Shown one piece after another: positions 16,327 through 25,303 of a stretch of DNA of 64,000 bases; position 1 is the stretch's first letter; the number at the start of each line of letters is the position of its first letter. The translations under genes and the position numbers were made by a program. Location: contig JAWKQO010000003.1 in assembly GCA_041390105.1 (NCBI GenBank), positions 620,001 to 684,000 of the forward strand, in the 5' to 3' direction. The notes below the pieces were generated by a model, which searched no databases, was not told the origin of the DNA, and was given only the letters and a program-made list of their open reading frames with translations. Origin of the DNA: Gemmatimonadota bacterium. Its GTDB lineage: Bacteria; Gemmatimonadota; Gemmatimonadetes; Longimicrobiales; Gaopeijiaceae.

Positions 16327-18079
16327 GTCCTGGTCCCGTTCGAAGATCCTGACGCTGCTCGGTTCAAGCTCACTCCTGCTGGGCACCGCGTCCCCGGCCC
16401 TGCTGGCCCAGCAGGGCGCCCAGTGTCCGACGCCCTCCACCTTGATCGGTGAACTCTCCGGCGCCATGCGTCACGTCCGCTATCTGGCGGACGACGCCCT
16501 GGAGGGCCGCGAGGTGGCCAGCCCGGGTGAACGCTGTGCCGCCGCCTACATCGAGGCGCGCTTCGCCGAGTTCGGGCTGGAGCCGGGCAGCAGCGGCGAC
16601 TTCGAGCAGTCCTTCCGCGTGCGGGTCGGCGCCCAGCTGGGCTCGCACAACCTCCTGTCGGTGGCGGCGAAGGCCTACCCCATCGGGGAAGCCTGGATCC
16701 CGTTGGGATTCGCCGGCACCGGCATGGCCGACGGCACGCTCACCCTGCTGGACCGCGGCATGGTCGAGGATCCGCACGCCTCGGCGGGGGCCGCGCCACT
16801 GGAGGGCAAGATCGTGGTGGTGCCTATCGAGCGGGCCAATGTCGATGTGCATTACACGGCGGCCATGGCCGCGCGCCGCGGCGCCGAGGGTGTGGTCCTG
16901 GTGCTCCCAGCGGAGCGCCTTCCCGACATCAGCGGCGAGCGCCGTCCGGCGCTGTCCATTCCCGTGGCAGCGGTGGTGGGCGCAACCGGGACGGAGCTCA
17001 CGCAAGCCGCGGAGCAGGGGGCGGCCGCCGAGTTGATGACGCAGGTCGAAGCGGCCTACGGCGACGGGAACAACGTGGTGGCGGTGCTCCCCGGACTGGA
17101 CGGACCCGACGCACCCTGGGTGGTGGTCGGTGCCCATTACGATCACCTCGGACACGGTGGTGAGGGCTCGCTGGCACCCGACCAGTACGGGCTCGTCCAC
17201 AACGGAGCCGACGACAACGCCAGCGGGGCGGCGGCCCTCCTGGAGGTGGCGCACCGCATGGCCGAAGCCAGCGAGCGGCCGCGACTCAACGTGCTCTTCC
17301 TCGCCTTCAGCGGAGAGGAGCGCGGGCTGTGGGGCTCGGGCTTCTGGGTGAAGAACCCGACGGTTCCGCTCGCCAAGATCAACGCCATGATCAACATGGA
17401 CATGGTCGGGCGGCTGGGGACCGGATCGCTCACCATCTTCGGTGTGGGCACCGCCACCGAGTGGCCGGAGCTTCTCGATCGCGTGAACCAGCATCTGAGC
17501 GCGCCGATCCCGTTCTCCCCATCCCCGGACGGATACGGACCTTCGGACCACTCCTCGTTCTATGGGGAGGGCATTCCGGTGCTGCACTTCTTCACCAACA
17601 CGCACGAGGACTACCACCGCCCCTCCGACGACTGGATCAAGATCGACGGGCACGGCGTGGACCGGGTGGCCGAGATGGTGGCCGCAGTCGCGTCCGAGCT
17701 GGCCGGAACCGACGGATCACCTCAGGCCCTGACGGTGATCACGGGCGTGGGCAGGCCCACCACCGTCACGTCCGACCCGACGGCTCCCGCCGAGGAGACG
17801 GCCTCGCGCGGCTATGGGCCCTACCTCGGGACCATCCCCGACATGACGCCCTACGAGGCTCCCGGTGTGCGCCTGACCGGCGTGCGCGAAGACAGCCCGG
17901 CCCAGAAGGCGGGGCTGATGAAGGGAGACGTGATCGTGGAGTTCGGCGGACACGAGGTCACCGACCTCTACGCCTACACGTACGCACTCCAGGACTTCAA
18001 GCCCGGGGACGCCGTGGAGATCGTGGTGCTCCGCAACGGAGAGCGCGTCAAGCTGACCGCGGTGCTGGAGCGCCGCTGA
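16325..18079 (+). CDS. Secreted M28 aminopeptidase with PA and PDZ domains
   Basis: A 584-aa exported di-zinc peptidase. The signal peptide is MSWSRSKILTLLGSSSLLLG up to about residue 29. A protease-associated domain follows (about 130-230, GKIVVVPIER, ARRGAEGVVLVLP), then the M28 catalytic domain: VVVGAHYDHLG (His), NGADDNASGAAALLE (bridging Asp), SGEERGLWGS (Glu pair), NMDMVGRL (Asp) and THEDYHRPSDD (His). A C-terminal PDZ domain (about 515-584, GVRLTGVREDSPAQKAGLMK) probably binds protein C-termini. ATG 16325 is fixed by the signal peptide and overlaps the divergent start by 2 bp. Confidence 0.93.
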   Translation: MSWSRSKILTLLGSSSLLLGTASPALLAQQGAQCPTPSTLIGELSGAMRHVRYLADDALEGREVASPGERCAAAYIEARFAEFGLEPGSSGDFEQSFRVRVGAQLGSHNLLSVAAKAYPIGEAWIPLGFAGTGMADGTLTLLDRGMVEDPHASAGAAPLEGKIVVVPIERANVDVHYTAAMAARRGAEGVVLVLPAERLPDISGERRPALSIPVAAVVGATGTELTQAAEQGAAAELMTQVEAAYGDGNNVVAVLPGLDGPDAPWVVVGAHYDHLGHGGEGSLAPDQYGLVHNGADDNASGAAALLEVAHRMAEASERPRLNVLFLAFSGEERGLWGSGFWVKNPTVPLAKINAMINMDMVGRLGTGSLTIFGVGTATEWPELLDRVNQHLSAPIPFSPSPDGYGPSDHSSFYGEGIPVLHFFTNTHEDYHRPSDDWIKIDGHGVDRVAEMVAAVASELAGTDGSPQALTVITGVGRPTTVTSDPTAPAEETASRGYGPYLGTIPDMTPYEAPGVRLTGVREDSPAQKAGLMKGDVIVEFGGHEVTDLYAYTYALQDFKPGDAVEIVVLRNGERVKLTAVLERR

Positions 18080-18125
18080 CGGACGAGCGGGCCGCGCAGC
18101 GCGCGGCCGGAAAGGACCGGACGGA

Positions 18126-19238
18126 TTGAACGAGCCCACCGGCACCAACCCGGAGCAGGAGCGCTTCCGCAAGCGCGCCCTGTTGCTGCTCGTCGTGGGC
18201 GTCACGCTGTTGTTCCTGGCGGTCATCCGTCCCTTCATCGTGTCGGTGCTGTTGGCCGCGATCTTCGCGGGCATGTTCCACGGGGTCTACCGTTGGTTCG
18301 TGGAGCGTGTGAAGGGACGGACCCGCACCGCCTCCGCACTCACGGTCCTCCTCGTCTTCCTGCTCATCGTGCTCCCGGCCACCGGGTTCTTCACGCTGGT
18401 GGCGTCCCAGGCGGTAGGGGTGGCCGACTCCGCTCGTCCCTGGATCGAGGAGCAGATCAACCAGCCCGGGGGCGTGGAGGCGTTTCTGGATCGCATTCCC
18501 CTCCTGGACCGATTGGGGTTCCTGGGATCGCTTCTGCCGGACCGCGACCAGGTCATCGAGAAGCTGGGCGAGGCCGCCAGCTTCATGGGCAGCTTCCTGG
18601 TGAGCAGCCTGGCCACCGTGACCAAGGGGACGCTCAACGTGGTGCTGCAGCTGTTCATCGTGCTGTACGCCATGTTCTTCTTCTTGCTGGACGGGCGCCG
18701 CACGCTGGACCGGATCCTCTACTTCATCCCTCTGTCGCCGGACGACGAGGAACAGCTGGTCGAGCGCTTCGTTTCGGTGACGCGCGCCACGCTCAAGGGC
18801 TCGTTGGTCATCGGCATCCTGCAGGGCGCACTTGCGGGAGTGGCGTTCTGGATCGCGGGCATCCAGGGCGCGGCCTTCTGGGGCACCGTGATGGTGGTGC
18901 TCTCCGTGATCCCCGGAGTGGGAGCGGCGCTGGTGTGGGTGCCGGCCGTGCTCTACCTGCTGGCCACCGGCGCGGTGGGCACGGGGGTGGCGCTGGGCAT
19001 CTGGTGCGCCGTGGTGGTGGGAACCATCGACAACTTCCTGCGGCCGCGTCTGGTGGGACGCGACACCAAGATGTCGGACCTGATGATCCTGCTCAGCACC
19101 TTGGGTGGGATCGTGCTGTTCGGCGCCATCGGCTTCATCCTGGGGCCCATCGTCGCCGCCGTGTTCGTCACTGTCTGGGACCTCTACGGCCAAACGTTTT
19201 CGGAGATCCTCCCCCCGTCTCCGCTGCGGGAGTCGTAG
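18126..19238 (+). CDS. AI-2E family (PerM/TqsA-like) membrane transporter
   Basis: A 370-aa inner-membrane protein with about eight transmembrane helices and the family arrangement: two N-terminal helices (ALLLLVVGVTLLFLAVI, FIVSVLLAAIFAGMF), a soluble stretch about residues 100-160, then helix pairs ending VGTIDNFLRPRLVGRD and LGGIVLFGAIGFILGPIVAA, the most conserved family signature. Members export varied substrates (autoinducer-2, ions, signalling compounds); the substrate here is unknown. The start is TTG at 18126. The gene follows M28 by 46 bp. Confidence 0.9.
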   Translation: MNEPTGTNPEQERFRKRALLLLVVGVTLLFLAVIRPFIVSVLLAAIFAGMFHGVYRWFVERVKGRTRTASALTVLLVFLLIVLPATGFFTLVASQAVGVADSARPWIEEQINQPGGVEAFLDRIPLLDRLGFLGSLLPDRDQVIEKLGEAASFMGSFLVSSLATVTKGTLNVVLQLFIVLYAMFFFLLDGRRTLDRILYFIPLSPDDEEQLVERFVSVTRATLKGSLVIGILQGALAGVAFWIAGIQGAAFWGTVMVVLSVIPGVGAALVWVPAVLYLLATGAVGTGVALGIWCAVVVGTIDNFLRPRLVGRDTKMSDLMILLSTLGGIVLFGAIGFILGPIVAAVFVTVWDLYGQTFSEILPPSPLRES

Positions 19239-19270
19239 CGTAGCCCTTTGGAACTTCGAAGGAGGCTCGC

Positions 19271-19702
19271 ATGCCTACGTTCCACGAAGCACCGGACGCC
19301 GGGACCCCCGGCTGGGAGATCGACCTGGACGCGCGCGGCGAGGCCGCCATCGCGCAGGTCTCCGCAGCCCTGAAGCAAGAGGGCTTCGGCACGCTGACGC
19401 GCATCGATCTGGATCAGGCATTCGCCGAGAAGCTCGGCATCACGTTTCGTCCCTACGCCATCCTCGGGGCCTGCAACCCCAAGCTGGCGCACCAGGCCGT
19501 GACTGCGCGTCCGGACGTAGGGCTGCTCCTTCCCTGCAACGTCACGGTGGAGGAGCGCGCTGAAGGAGGCTCGACGGTCCGGATCGTGGACCCGCAGGCC
19601 ATGCTGGGGATGGGCGGCCTCGGTGACGATCCCGTCATCCAGGGCGTGGCCCGAGAGGCGGGGGAGCGGCTGGGTCGGGTGGCGGAGGCGCTGCGGGGCT
19701 GA
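19271..19702 (+). CDS. DUF302 protein
   Basis: A 143-aa protein with the DUF302 core: EAAIAQVSAALKQEGFGTLT, IDLDQAFAEKLGI, YAILGACNPKLAHQAVTARPDVGLLLPCNV and the C-terminal DPQAMLGMGG. The Ala-Cys-Asn-Pro segment and a second Cys in LLPCNV are the most conserved positions of the family, whose function is not established; links to cytochrome, sulfur or metal chemistry have been proposed on the basis of neighbours. It has no export signal. A GAAGGAGG-like Shine-Dalgarno lies just before ATG 19271, and the gene follows the transporter by 32 bp. Confidence 0.88.
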   Translation: MPTFHEAPDAGTPGWEIDLDARGEAAIAQVSAALKQEGFGTLTRIDLDQAFAEKLGITFRPYAILGACNPKLAHQAVTARPDVGLLLPCNVTVEERAEGGSTVRIVDPQAMLGMGGLGDDPVIQGVAREAGERLGRVAEALRG

Positions 19703-19748
19703 AGCAGGGCGCCGCGCCGGAGACGCCCCTCCGCGGAGCCGTCCTTCC

Positions 19749-20441
19749 TCAGACTCCCGCGCTATCTTCGCCCGTGATCTGCAGGGCGCGCGTGCGCATC
19801 GTGCTGAGCACATCGGAACTGCGATCGTACTCGGCGCGCCGTTTCGCCAGCTCGCCGTCGTAGGCGTTCAGCATGCGGCGGGCATAGCCTCGTGCGCTGT
19901 CGGCGTCTCCCATCGCCCACGCCAGTTCGGCGGCGCCACCCAGAAGCAGCAGGTGGGCGGGTTCTTCCTCTAGACCCTTGATCATGGTCTGGTAGGACGC
20001 ATCGAACGCACCGCCGACCTGCTGAAGCAGCGCCAGGCGGAACGCGTCGCCAGGACCGAGCGGGTCGAGCATCTCGAACGCGCCGACGGCCATGGGCAGG
20101 AAGTTCACCACCTCGGCTTGGTCCCCCGCGCGTGCGGCGCGCATGACCCGTACGAAGAGTCGATCGGCGGCCTCCTGCGGAGAGATCTGCGTGAGATCCA
20201 CCCAGGGCGCCGCGCCCAGCTCCGCTTCGGAGGCCGTCGGGCCCGAGCCGGCCTCGGGGGGTGGCGTCGGCGCCAGAATGCGGGGCAAACCGAGGGCGAG
20301 CATGGTCATGAGGAGCGTGACGCCCCCCAAGAGTGCGACTCCGAGCGAGAAGAGGGCCGCCGTCGGGCTCCCGACGCGATCGAGTCCGCAGGTTGGACAA
20401 TAGCGACCCTGGAACTCGACCCCACAATTGGAGCAGTCCAT
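19749..20441 (-). CDS. Zinc-ribbon membrane protein with TPR-like domain
   Basis: A 230-aa protein. An N-terminal zinc ribbon (CSNCGVEFQGRYCPTCG; Cys 3, 6, 15, 18) is followed by one transmembrane helix (about 30-52, FSLGVALLGGVTLLMTMLAL) and then an all-helical domain (about 85-220) whose paired helices (DAFRLALLQQVGGAFDASYQT, LGGAAELAWAMGDADSARGYARRM) look like degenerate TPRs. The topology places the ribbon in the cytoplasm and the helical part outside. ATG 20441 was chosen because the ribbon starts right there. Function unknown. It follows the cupredoxin gene by 116 bp on the same strand. Confidence 0.8.
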   Translation of the reverse strand: MDCSNCGVEFQGRYCPTCGLDRVGSPTAALFSLGVALLGGVTLLMTMLALGLPRILAPTPPPEAGSGPTASEAELGAAPWVDLTQISPQEAADRLFVRVMRAARAGDQAEVVNFLPMAVGAFEMLDPLGPGDAFRLALLQQVGGAFDASYQTMIKGLEEEPAHLLLLGGAAELAWAMGDADSARGYARRMLNAYDGELAKRRAEYDRSSDVLSTMRTRALQITGEDSAGV

Positions 20442-20557
20442 CCTTCTCGCCTCCGGCTGTGGACGGGCGCCGTCGATCTCCGGCACCGTCGTGGAATCCG
20501 CCACCGACTGAAGTGGAACAGGGCGACCCATTGGACGCCCTGTTCGATCGTGTGCCT

Positions 20558-20953
20558 TCAGTTGACCGTCAGCGTTCCCTTCATGCCCATCGCTTCGTGC
20601 GGAGTGCAGATGAAGCGGTGCAGGCCGGAGGCGAAGCGGTCGTCGATGACCAGGTCGTAGGTCTGCCCGGGAGCGGTGAGATAGGGCCCCATCACGAGCT
20701 CGGGCGTGAGGTTGCTGCCCGCCGGCCCTTCCTTGAAGGCGACGTTGTGCGGCATCGGACCCTGCTGGACGAACTGCACGATGTCACCCTTGTTGGCAAC
20801 CACGTCGGCGGGCTCGAACGCGAACTGCGTCTCCGAGATGTCCACCATCTTGACCACGATCGTCTTGGGCTCAGGAGCCGCCCGGGTCGCGCTCGCGACT
20901 GAGAAGCCTGTCACCAGGGAGCCCACCGCCAAGACTGCAGCTATCCGACGCAT
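20558..20953 (-). CDS. Exported cupredoxin (plastocyanin/azurin-like)
   Basis: A 131-aa periplasmic blue-copper protein. The signal peptide is MRRIAAVLAVGSLVTGFSVA, cut near residue 25. Copper ligands are visible: His69 in GPMPHNVAF, and Cys116, His119 and Met124 (or Met122) in FICTPHEAMGMKG. The fold blocks FEPADVVANKGDIVQFVQ and LTAPGQTYDLVID are typical of plastocyanin. AGGAGG lies 6-7 nt before ATG 20953. As a soluble one-electron carrier it could feed or drain the cytochrome system encoded from 25.9 kb, but it has its own promoter region (20954-21176), so the link is an inference from proximity. Confidence 0.9.
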   Translation of the reverse strand: MRRIAAVLAVGSLVTGFSVASATRAAPEPKTIVVKMVDISETQFAFEPADVVANKGDIVQFVQQGPMPHNVAFKEGPAGSNLTPELVMGPYLTAPGQTYDLVIDDRFASGLHRFICTPHEAMGMKGTLTVN

Positions 20954-21176
20954 GTCACACCCTCCTGAGGTGTCATGGGAGTTGTCATGCACGCAGGAGG
21001 AGGCAGGGGGTGTGCCGGTGGGCCCCAGGAGTGCCGTTCGGCAAAGTGTTGTGTATCAGCGGGTTGCGGATGAGCTACCCGGACGGAGGGATGCGGAGCT
21101 GTGTCAGCCGCGTCCCAAGTGCGACGCGCCCGTCGTCCCTGCCCGGCTCCCGGGAGGATCGAGGGGCTCGTTCAGA

Positions 21177-22613
21177 TCAGCCGGCGTCCGGAGGTTCGGG
21201 CTCACCACCATTCCCCTCACCCGCCAGCCAGCGATGCAAAGTGCGTCGGGAAATACCGGCCGCCTTGGCGGCGCGAGAGATGTTCCCGGCGTGTGCCTCG
21301 AGGAGTTGATCCAGGTAGGCCTGTCTAAACGCCTCGATCGCCTCGTCCCGGGCGGCGGCGTAGGGTAGGTCGGCGATCTCCATGCTCTGCAGCAGGGGAC
21401 TCACTGCCTTTCCCAGACTCCCCTGGCGGGGCAGGGTCGTACGCGGCGCCCGCATCTCGGATGGCAGATCCGAGATGGTGATGCGATCGTCCGAATCGAA
21501 GGCCACGGCGCGCTCGACCACGTTGCGGAGCTGACGGATGTTGCCGGGCCAATCGAAGCGGTCCAGCGCCTCCCAGGTCTCCGGCGAAACCGTGGGCACT
21601 CGACGCCCGGAGCCCTTGGCCAAAGCACGCAGGAAGTGCTCGACCAGCAAGGGGATGTCCTCTTTGCGCGCCCGCAGCGGGGGTACCACCAGGCGGACCA
21701 CGTTCAGGCGAAAGTAGAGGTCCTCGCGGAAGGTCCCCTCGCGCACCGCCTTTTCCAGGTCCACGTTCGTGGCCGCCACCACGCGGATGTCCAGGTCCAC
21801 GGGACGGGAGCTACCCACCGGACGGATCCGGCGTTGCTCCAGCGCGCGCAGCAGCTTGGCCTGAAGCGCCATCGGCATCTCACCGATCTCGTCCAGGAAG
21901 ACGGTGCCGCCATTGGCCTCCTGGAGCAGTCCCCGACGCTGGGTGATGGCACCGGTGAAGGCGCCCTTCTCGTGGCCGAACAGCTCGCTCTCCAGCAACC
22001 CCTCCGGTAGCGCCGCGCAGTCGACCGGTACGAACGGCCCTCGCACCCTCCCGCTGAGCTCGTGCAGCGCCTCGGCCACCAGCTCCTTCCCCGCTCCGGT
22101 CTCTCCCAGCACGAGGACGTTGGCGTCGGTACCGGCGACCTTCTCGATCTGCGAGCCGAGCCGCACCATCGAAGGGCTCGACCCCACCATGCGCGCGGTC
22201 GAAGGCCCCGCCGCCTCGCGCAGCCGCTCGTTCTCCCTGGCGAGCCGCCGGTAGCGCACGGCGCGATCCACCACGACGATCAGCTCCTTTCCCTTGAAGG
22301 GCTTGGCCAGGTAGTCGAAGGCGCCCTCCTGGATGGCCTGCACCGCCGAGCCCACGCTGGCGTGGCCCGTGATCACGATGACAGGCAGGTCGGCGTCGTC
22401 CGCACGCGCCACGGCCAACAGCGTCATCCCGTCCACGACCGGCATGCGCAGGTCGGTAATCACCACGTCCGGCTGCACCTCGGCGGAAAGCTCCCGGAAG
22501 CGCTGGGGCTCGGACAGCGTCCAGCAGCGGCAGCCGTGCTCCGAGAGGATCCGATCGAGGTTTTCCAGGATCTCTTCTTCGTCGTCGACAATCAGGATGC
22601 GTGGTTCGTTCAT
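21177..22613 (-). CDS. NtrC-family sigma-54-dependent response regulator
   Basis: A 478-aa activator with three domains. The receiver domain (about 5-120) is complete: acidic pocket Asp10/Asp11, phospho-acceptor Asp54 in VVITDLRMP, Thr82 and Lys104 in LAKPFKG. The AAA+ domain (about 140-380) has Walker A GETGAGKE, the sigma-54 contact loop GAFTGA (217-222), Walker B GTVFLDEIGE and sensor II. A Fis-type helix-turn-helix (NISRAAKAAGISRRTLHRWL) follows. The start overlaps the kinase stop (ATGA, 22610-22613). It should be phosphorylated by that kinase and drive the GGCAC-N8-GC promoters found at 24.98, 25.19 and 25.88 kb. Confidence 0.96.
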   Translation of the reverse strand: MNEPRILIVDDEEEILENLDRILSEHGCRCWTLSEPQRFRELSAEVQPDVVITDLRMPVVDGMTLLAVARADDADLPVIVITGHASVGSAVQAIQEGAFDYLAKPFKGKELIVVVDRAVRYRRLARENERLREAAGPSTARMVGSSPSMVRLGSQIEKVAGTDANVLVLGETGAGKELVAEALHELSGRVRGPFVPVDCAALPEGLLESELFGHEKGAFTGAITQRRGLLQEANGGTVFLDEIGEMPMALQAKLLRALEQRRIRPVGSSRPVDLDIRVVAATNVDLEKAVREGTFREDLYFRLNVVRLVVPPLRARKEDIPLLVEHFLRALAKGSGRRVPTVSPETWEALDRFDWPGNIRQLRNVVERAVAFDSDDRITISDLPSEMRAPRTTLPRQGSLGKAVSPLLQSMEIADLPYAAARDEAIEAFRQAYLDQLLEAHAGNISRAAKAAGISRRTLHRWLAGEGNGGEPEPPDAG

Positions 22614-24880
22614 GTGATGATCGGGAGGCGGACCGTGAAGCGACTGGGGCCATCCGGTGGGCCGTCCACTGCGACGGATCCGCCGAGGCGCTCGGCGATA
22701 GCTCGACAGACGGCCAAGCCCAAGCCGGTACCGCCCTGGTCGTTCTTGGTGGTGAAGAAGGGCTCGAACACCCGCTTACGGAGTTCGGGGGGTACGCCAG
22801 GTCCGGAGTCGAACACGTCGACCGCCAGTTGGGACGTTTCGCTCTCGACCCTGACGTCGAAGAAGATCTCGCCACCTTCGGTCATGGCCTGCTGCGCATT
22901 GAGGATGAGGTTGGCGAAGATGGTCTCGATGGCTTTCTCGTTCCCATAGACGAGGGGCAGGTCCGTGGGCCAGTCCAGGCAGGCGTGAACGCCTGCCTTG
23001 CGGAGCGTGCGGTCGAAGAGACGCAGGAGTCTTCCCAAGACGTCTCCGACGGCCACGGCTTGGGGCTCGGTCTCCCCCTCACGAGCGAACGAGAGGAGAT
23101 CCGAGGTGATGGCCTGGATCCGCTCGACTTTGTCGCCAACCACCTGCAGGTCGCGTTGCAGGCGGTCACTCACGCCCTCTCGCTCCGCATCGCCCAGGAT
23201 GAGTTCCATGCGATTGCACAAGATCGAGAGCGGGTTGTTCAGCTCGTGCGCGAGGCCGGCCGCCATGATGCTGACCGCAGCCAACCGCTCCGAGCGTCGC
23301 ATGTGCTCTTCGAGTTGGGCATGCATCCGGTCGTCACGAATCACCAGAGAAGCGCCCAGGCTGCGACCCTCGGAGCCACGGATTCTCGTGTGGGTCAGCG
23401 AGACGGGGATGCTGCTGCCGTCGCGATGGCGGCGTTGAGTGCGCAGGTTGACGACCGCGCCGTCCCCGGCGAGGAGCTGCCGGATGTAGGCCCGCTCGTG
23501 CTCGGTCTCCGGCCCCTTGCACTCCAGCAGATCCTCTCCGTCTTCTCCGATGGCCTCGTCGACGGTGTACCCGAAGAGCGCCTCCGCACCCAGGTTCCAC
23601 AATCGAATTCGCCCGGTGGGATCCAAGCCGATGATGGCGTCCGCCGAGTGGGTGATCACCTCGGATAACTCCGCGCGCGTCACTTCCAGGGCGCGGGTCC
23701 TCTCCTCCACCAGCGATTCGAGCTCGTGACGCGCTTGCTGCAGATGCCGTGACATGGTGTCGAAGTCGGCGGCCAAGTCCTCGAGCTCGTCGTTGGTTTC
23801 GACCTGGAGCGTGCCGGCCGGATCCTCGCCACGCGCCACCTGCCCGGCGGCAGTGCGCAAGCGGTAGAGGGGCCGCGTCAGCTGTCGAGCTGCCAGCACG
23901 GCCAGGGACAAGACCACGGCCAGCATCACGGCTGCACCCCCCGCACCGCGGAGCAGGAAGCGCTGCAGCGGCGCCAGGATGGCGTTCATCGACACGGACC
24001 GGTAGAGAACCAGGGGCGGCTCGCCAGGCGTGCCCAGACCGAGTGCGGTGAAACCCACCAGGCTGTTGCCGACCCGCCGGGTTCCGGACTCACCGCGTAA
24101 GGCGGCCCCCAACGCCTCCGACCCCAGCTCCTCGCTCAAGCGGGCGGGCGAGTGCTCCGCCAGCAGACGGTTCCAGTCCCGCTTCTCGCCTGAGTGGTAG
24201 AGATAGAGACCGTCCGCGCGGACCACGGCCGTGCGGCCGGGCAACTCGGGGGACGCGTCATCGATGCCGGCGAACAGCGTCGAGGCACGGGCTTCGCCCG
24301 CGAGGATGCCGACCAGTTCCCCACCCGCGTCACGAACGGGCTCGAGCACGGCGACCGCCGGCACGAGCCCCTCCGAGGAGCCGTCTGCCAACTCTACCGG
24401 CAGGTAGACCGGCCCTGACCCCGAGGTCCCTTCGACGGCCACCAGGTACAGCATGCCCCCTGTCCCGGCCATCGCGCCTGCATCAGCCGAGGACGGCCCC
24501 GTCTGCAGCAGCAGATCTCCCTGGGCGTCGAACACCTTGATGCGGAAGAGGGCGTCGTCGGCGAGGCTGAGCTCGGCGTCCGCAAAGCGCGCCAGACCCG
24601 CGCGCGCCGGCAGCGAATCGCGCAGCAGCCAGGGCTCGGCGAAGGCGACGCGCGCCAGAGCCAGGTGGTTGCGCACCTCGGCGAGCGAGCGGCTGACGCG
24701 CAGCGTGGCCCGCTCCAGGTCGTGCTGGATGGTCTCCTCCGTCCGAGCCCGCCGGCCCTCGAGGATCAGCCAGGTCGAGCCCGCCCCGAACGCGAGCGCC
24801 GGCACCGAGGCGAGGGCCAGGAACGCGATGGCCAGCTTCGCCCGGATGCTCAGACGGGGGAAGAGCTTGTTGACGTTCAA
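22610..24880 (-). CDS. Membrane sensor histidine kinase with HAMP and PAS domains
   Basis: A 756-aa kinase. TM1 (about 15-38) leads into a large periplasmic sensor region (about 40-305, dCache-like: DALFRIKVFDAQGDLLLQTG, FTALGLGTPGEPPLVLYRSV). TM2 (about 318-340) is followed by HAMP (RQLTRPLYRLRTAAGQVARG), a coiled coil, PAS (about 410-520, ADAIIGLDPTGRIRLWN), HisKA with phospho-His near residue 545 (AGLAHELNNPLS), and HATPase_c with N box NLILNAQQAM, G1 DSGPGVPP and G2 GGTGLGLAV. TTG 24880 was chosen because GGAGGT lies 9 nt upstream; ATG 24922 is an alternative adding 14 residues. Its dCache-like sensor suggests a small extracellular ligand. It is co-transcribed with the regulator. Confidence 0.95.
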   Translation of the reverse strand: MNVNKLFPRLSIRAKLAIAFLALASVPALAFGAGSTWLILEGRRARTEETIQHDLERATLRVSRSLAEVRNHLALARVAFAEPWLLRDSLPARAGLARFADAELSLADDALFRIKVFDAQGDLLLQTGPSSADAGAMAGTGGMLYLVAVEGTSGSGPVYLPVELADGSSEGLVPAVAVLEPVRDAGGELVGILAGEARASTLFAGIDDASPELPGRTAVVRADGLYLYHSGEKRDWNRLLAEHSPARLSEELGSEALGAALRGESGTRRVGNSLVGFTALGLGTPGEPPLVLYRSVSMNAILAPLQRFLLRGAGGAAVMLAVVLSLAVLAARQLTRPLYRLRTAAGQVARGEDPAGTLQVETNDELEDLAADFDTMSRHLQQARHELESLVEERTRALEVTRAELSEVITHSADAIIGLDPTGRIRLWNLGAEALFGYTVDEAIGEDGEDLLECKGPETEHERAYIRQLLAGDGAVVNLRTQRRHRDGSSIPVSLTHTRIRGSEGRSLGASLVIRDDRMHAQLEEHMRRSERLAAVSIMAAGLAHELNNPLSILCNRMELILGDAEREGVSDRLQRDLQVVGDKVERIQAITSDLLSFAREGETEPQAVAVGDVLGRLLRLFDRTLRKAGVHACLDWPTDLPLVYGNEKAIETIFANLILNAQQAMTEGGEIFFDVRVESETSQLAVDVFDSGPGVPPELRKRVFEPFFTTKNDQGGTGLGLAVCRAIAERLGGSVAVDGPPDGPSRFTVRLPIIT

Positions 24881-24978
24881 ACGCCGACGACCTCCGGGGG
24901 CCAGGTCTACGGGCGGAAGCACTTCAAGCTTGAAAAGAACACGAAGCGCGCTCCCTGCCCATCCGCACCGCCCCCGAA

Positions 24979-24994
24979 TGCCGGAAGCGTGCCG
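24979..24994 (-). promoter_or_regulatory. Putative sigma-54 promoter of the kinase/regulator operon
   Basis: On the minus strand the sequence reads CGGCACGCTTCCGGCA, matching TGGCAC-N5-TTGCA with the invariant GG and GC ten bases apart. The start site would be near 24968, about 88 nt before the TTG of the kinase gene. If real, the operon activates itself. GC-rich DNA gives chance matches, so position is the main support. Confidence 0.45.
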
Positions 24995-25159
24995 TCCGCG
25001 ACGTTCCGGGAAGAACGCTTGATTGCGGCCGCTACGGCCTCCGATCCCCGCCTCGGAGCGGGACGCGGAGGTCCCACCTGCGACATCGACCCCGCCGCGG
25101 ACACCCCGGCCATCCCTCCCGGCACATGCAGCTCAACCGGTTGCCTTCAAAGGAGATAG

Positions 25160-25303
25160 ATGATCCACCCCCATCGCTGGCCCACCGGCACGTGCGCTGC
25201 CTCAGCCCAGCGCGGGAGGAACTGGACGGAAGCCTCCTCGATCGACCTGCTGGAAGGGGGGGGCGGGCAGAGACCCTGCCCGTTTCGACCGTGTTCACCG
25301 TGA
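25160..25303 (+). CDS. Possible 47-aa small protein
   Basis: AAGGAG lies 6 nt before ATG 25160, and a 47-codon frame follows (begins MIHPHRWPTGTCAAS). The peptide is low in hydrophobic content and shows no motif. It also spans the proposed sigma-54 promoter at 25186-25201, so transcription from that promoter could not express it. It would need an earlier promoter. I think it is more likely chance. Confidence 0.15.
   Translation: MIHPHRWPTGTCAASAQRGRNWTEASSIDLLEGGGGQRPCPFRPCSP
25186..25201 (+). promoter_or_regulatory. Putative sigma-54 promoter of the receiver-like gene
   Basis: CGGCACGTGCGCTGCC matches TGGCAC-N5-TTGCW at the GG, CAC, TGC positions, with GG and GC ten bases apart. Initiation near 25213 would leave a 175-nt leader before GTG 25388. 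The inverted repeat at 25134-25143 lies close upstream. Confidence 0.4.

Noticed and set aside
16325..18079. A later start for the M28 gene that would avoid the start-codon overlap
   Set aside because: A later Met would delete the n-region and part of the signal peptide, leaving an exported enzyme without export signal.
22601..23668. A 355-codon open frame opposite the kinase gene
   Set aside because: Covers the antisense of the HisKA/HATPase motifs and shows no domain.
25160..25303. A small protein with a good ribosome site
   Set aside because: Listed with low confidence because the best promoter lies inside it and the peptide shows no motif.
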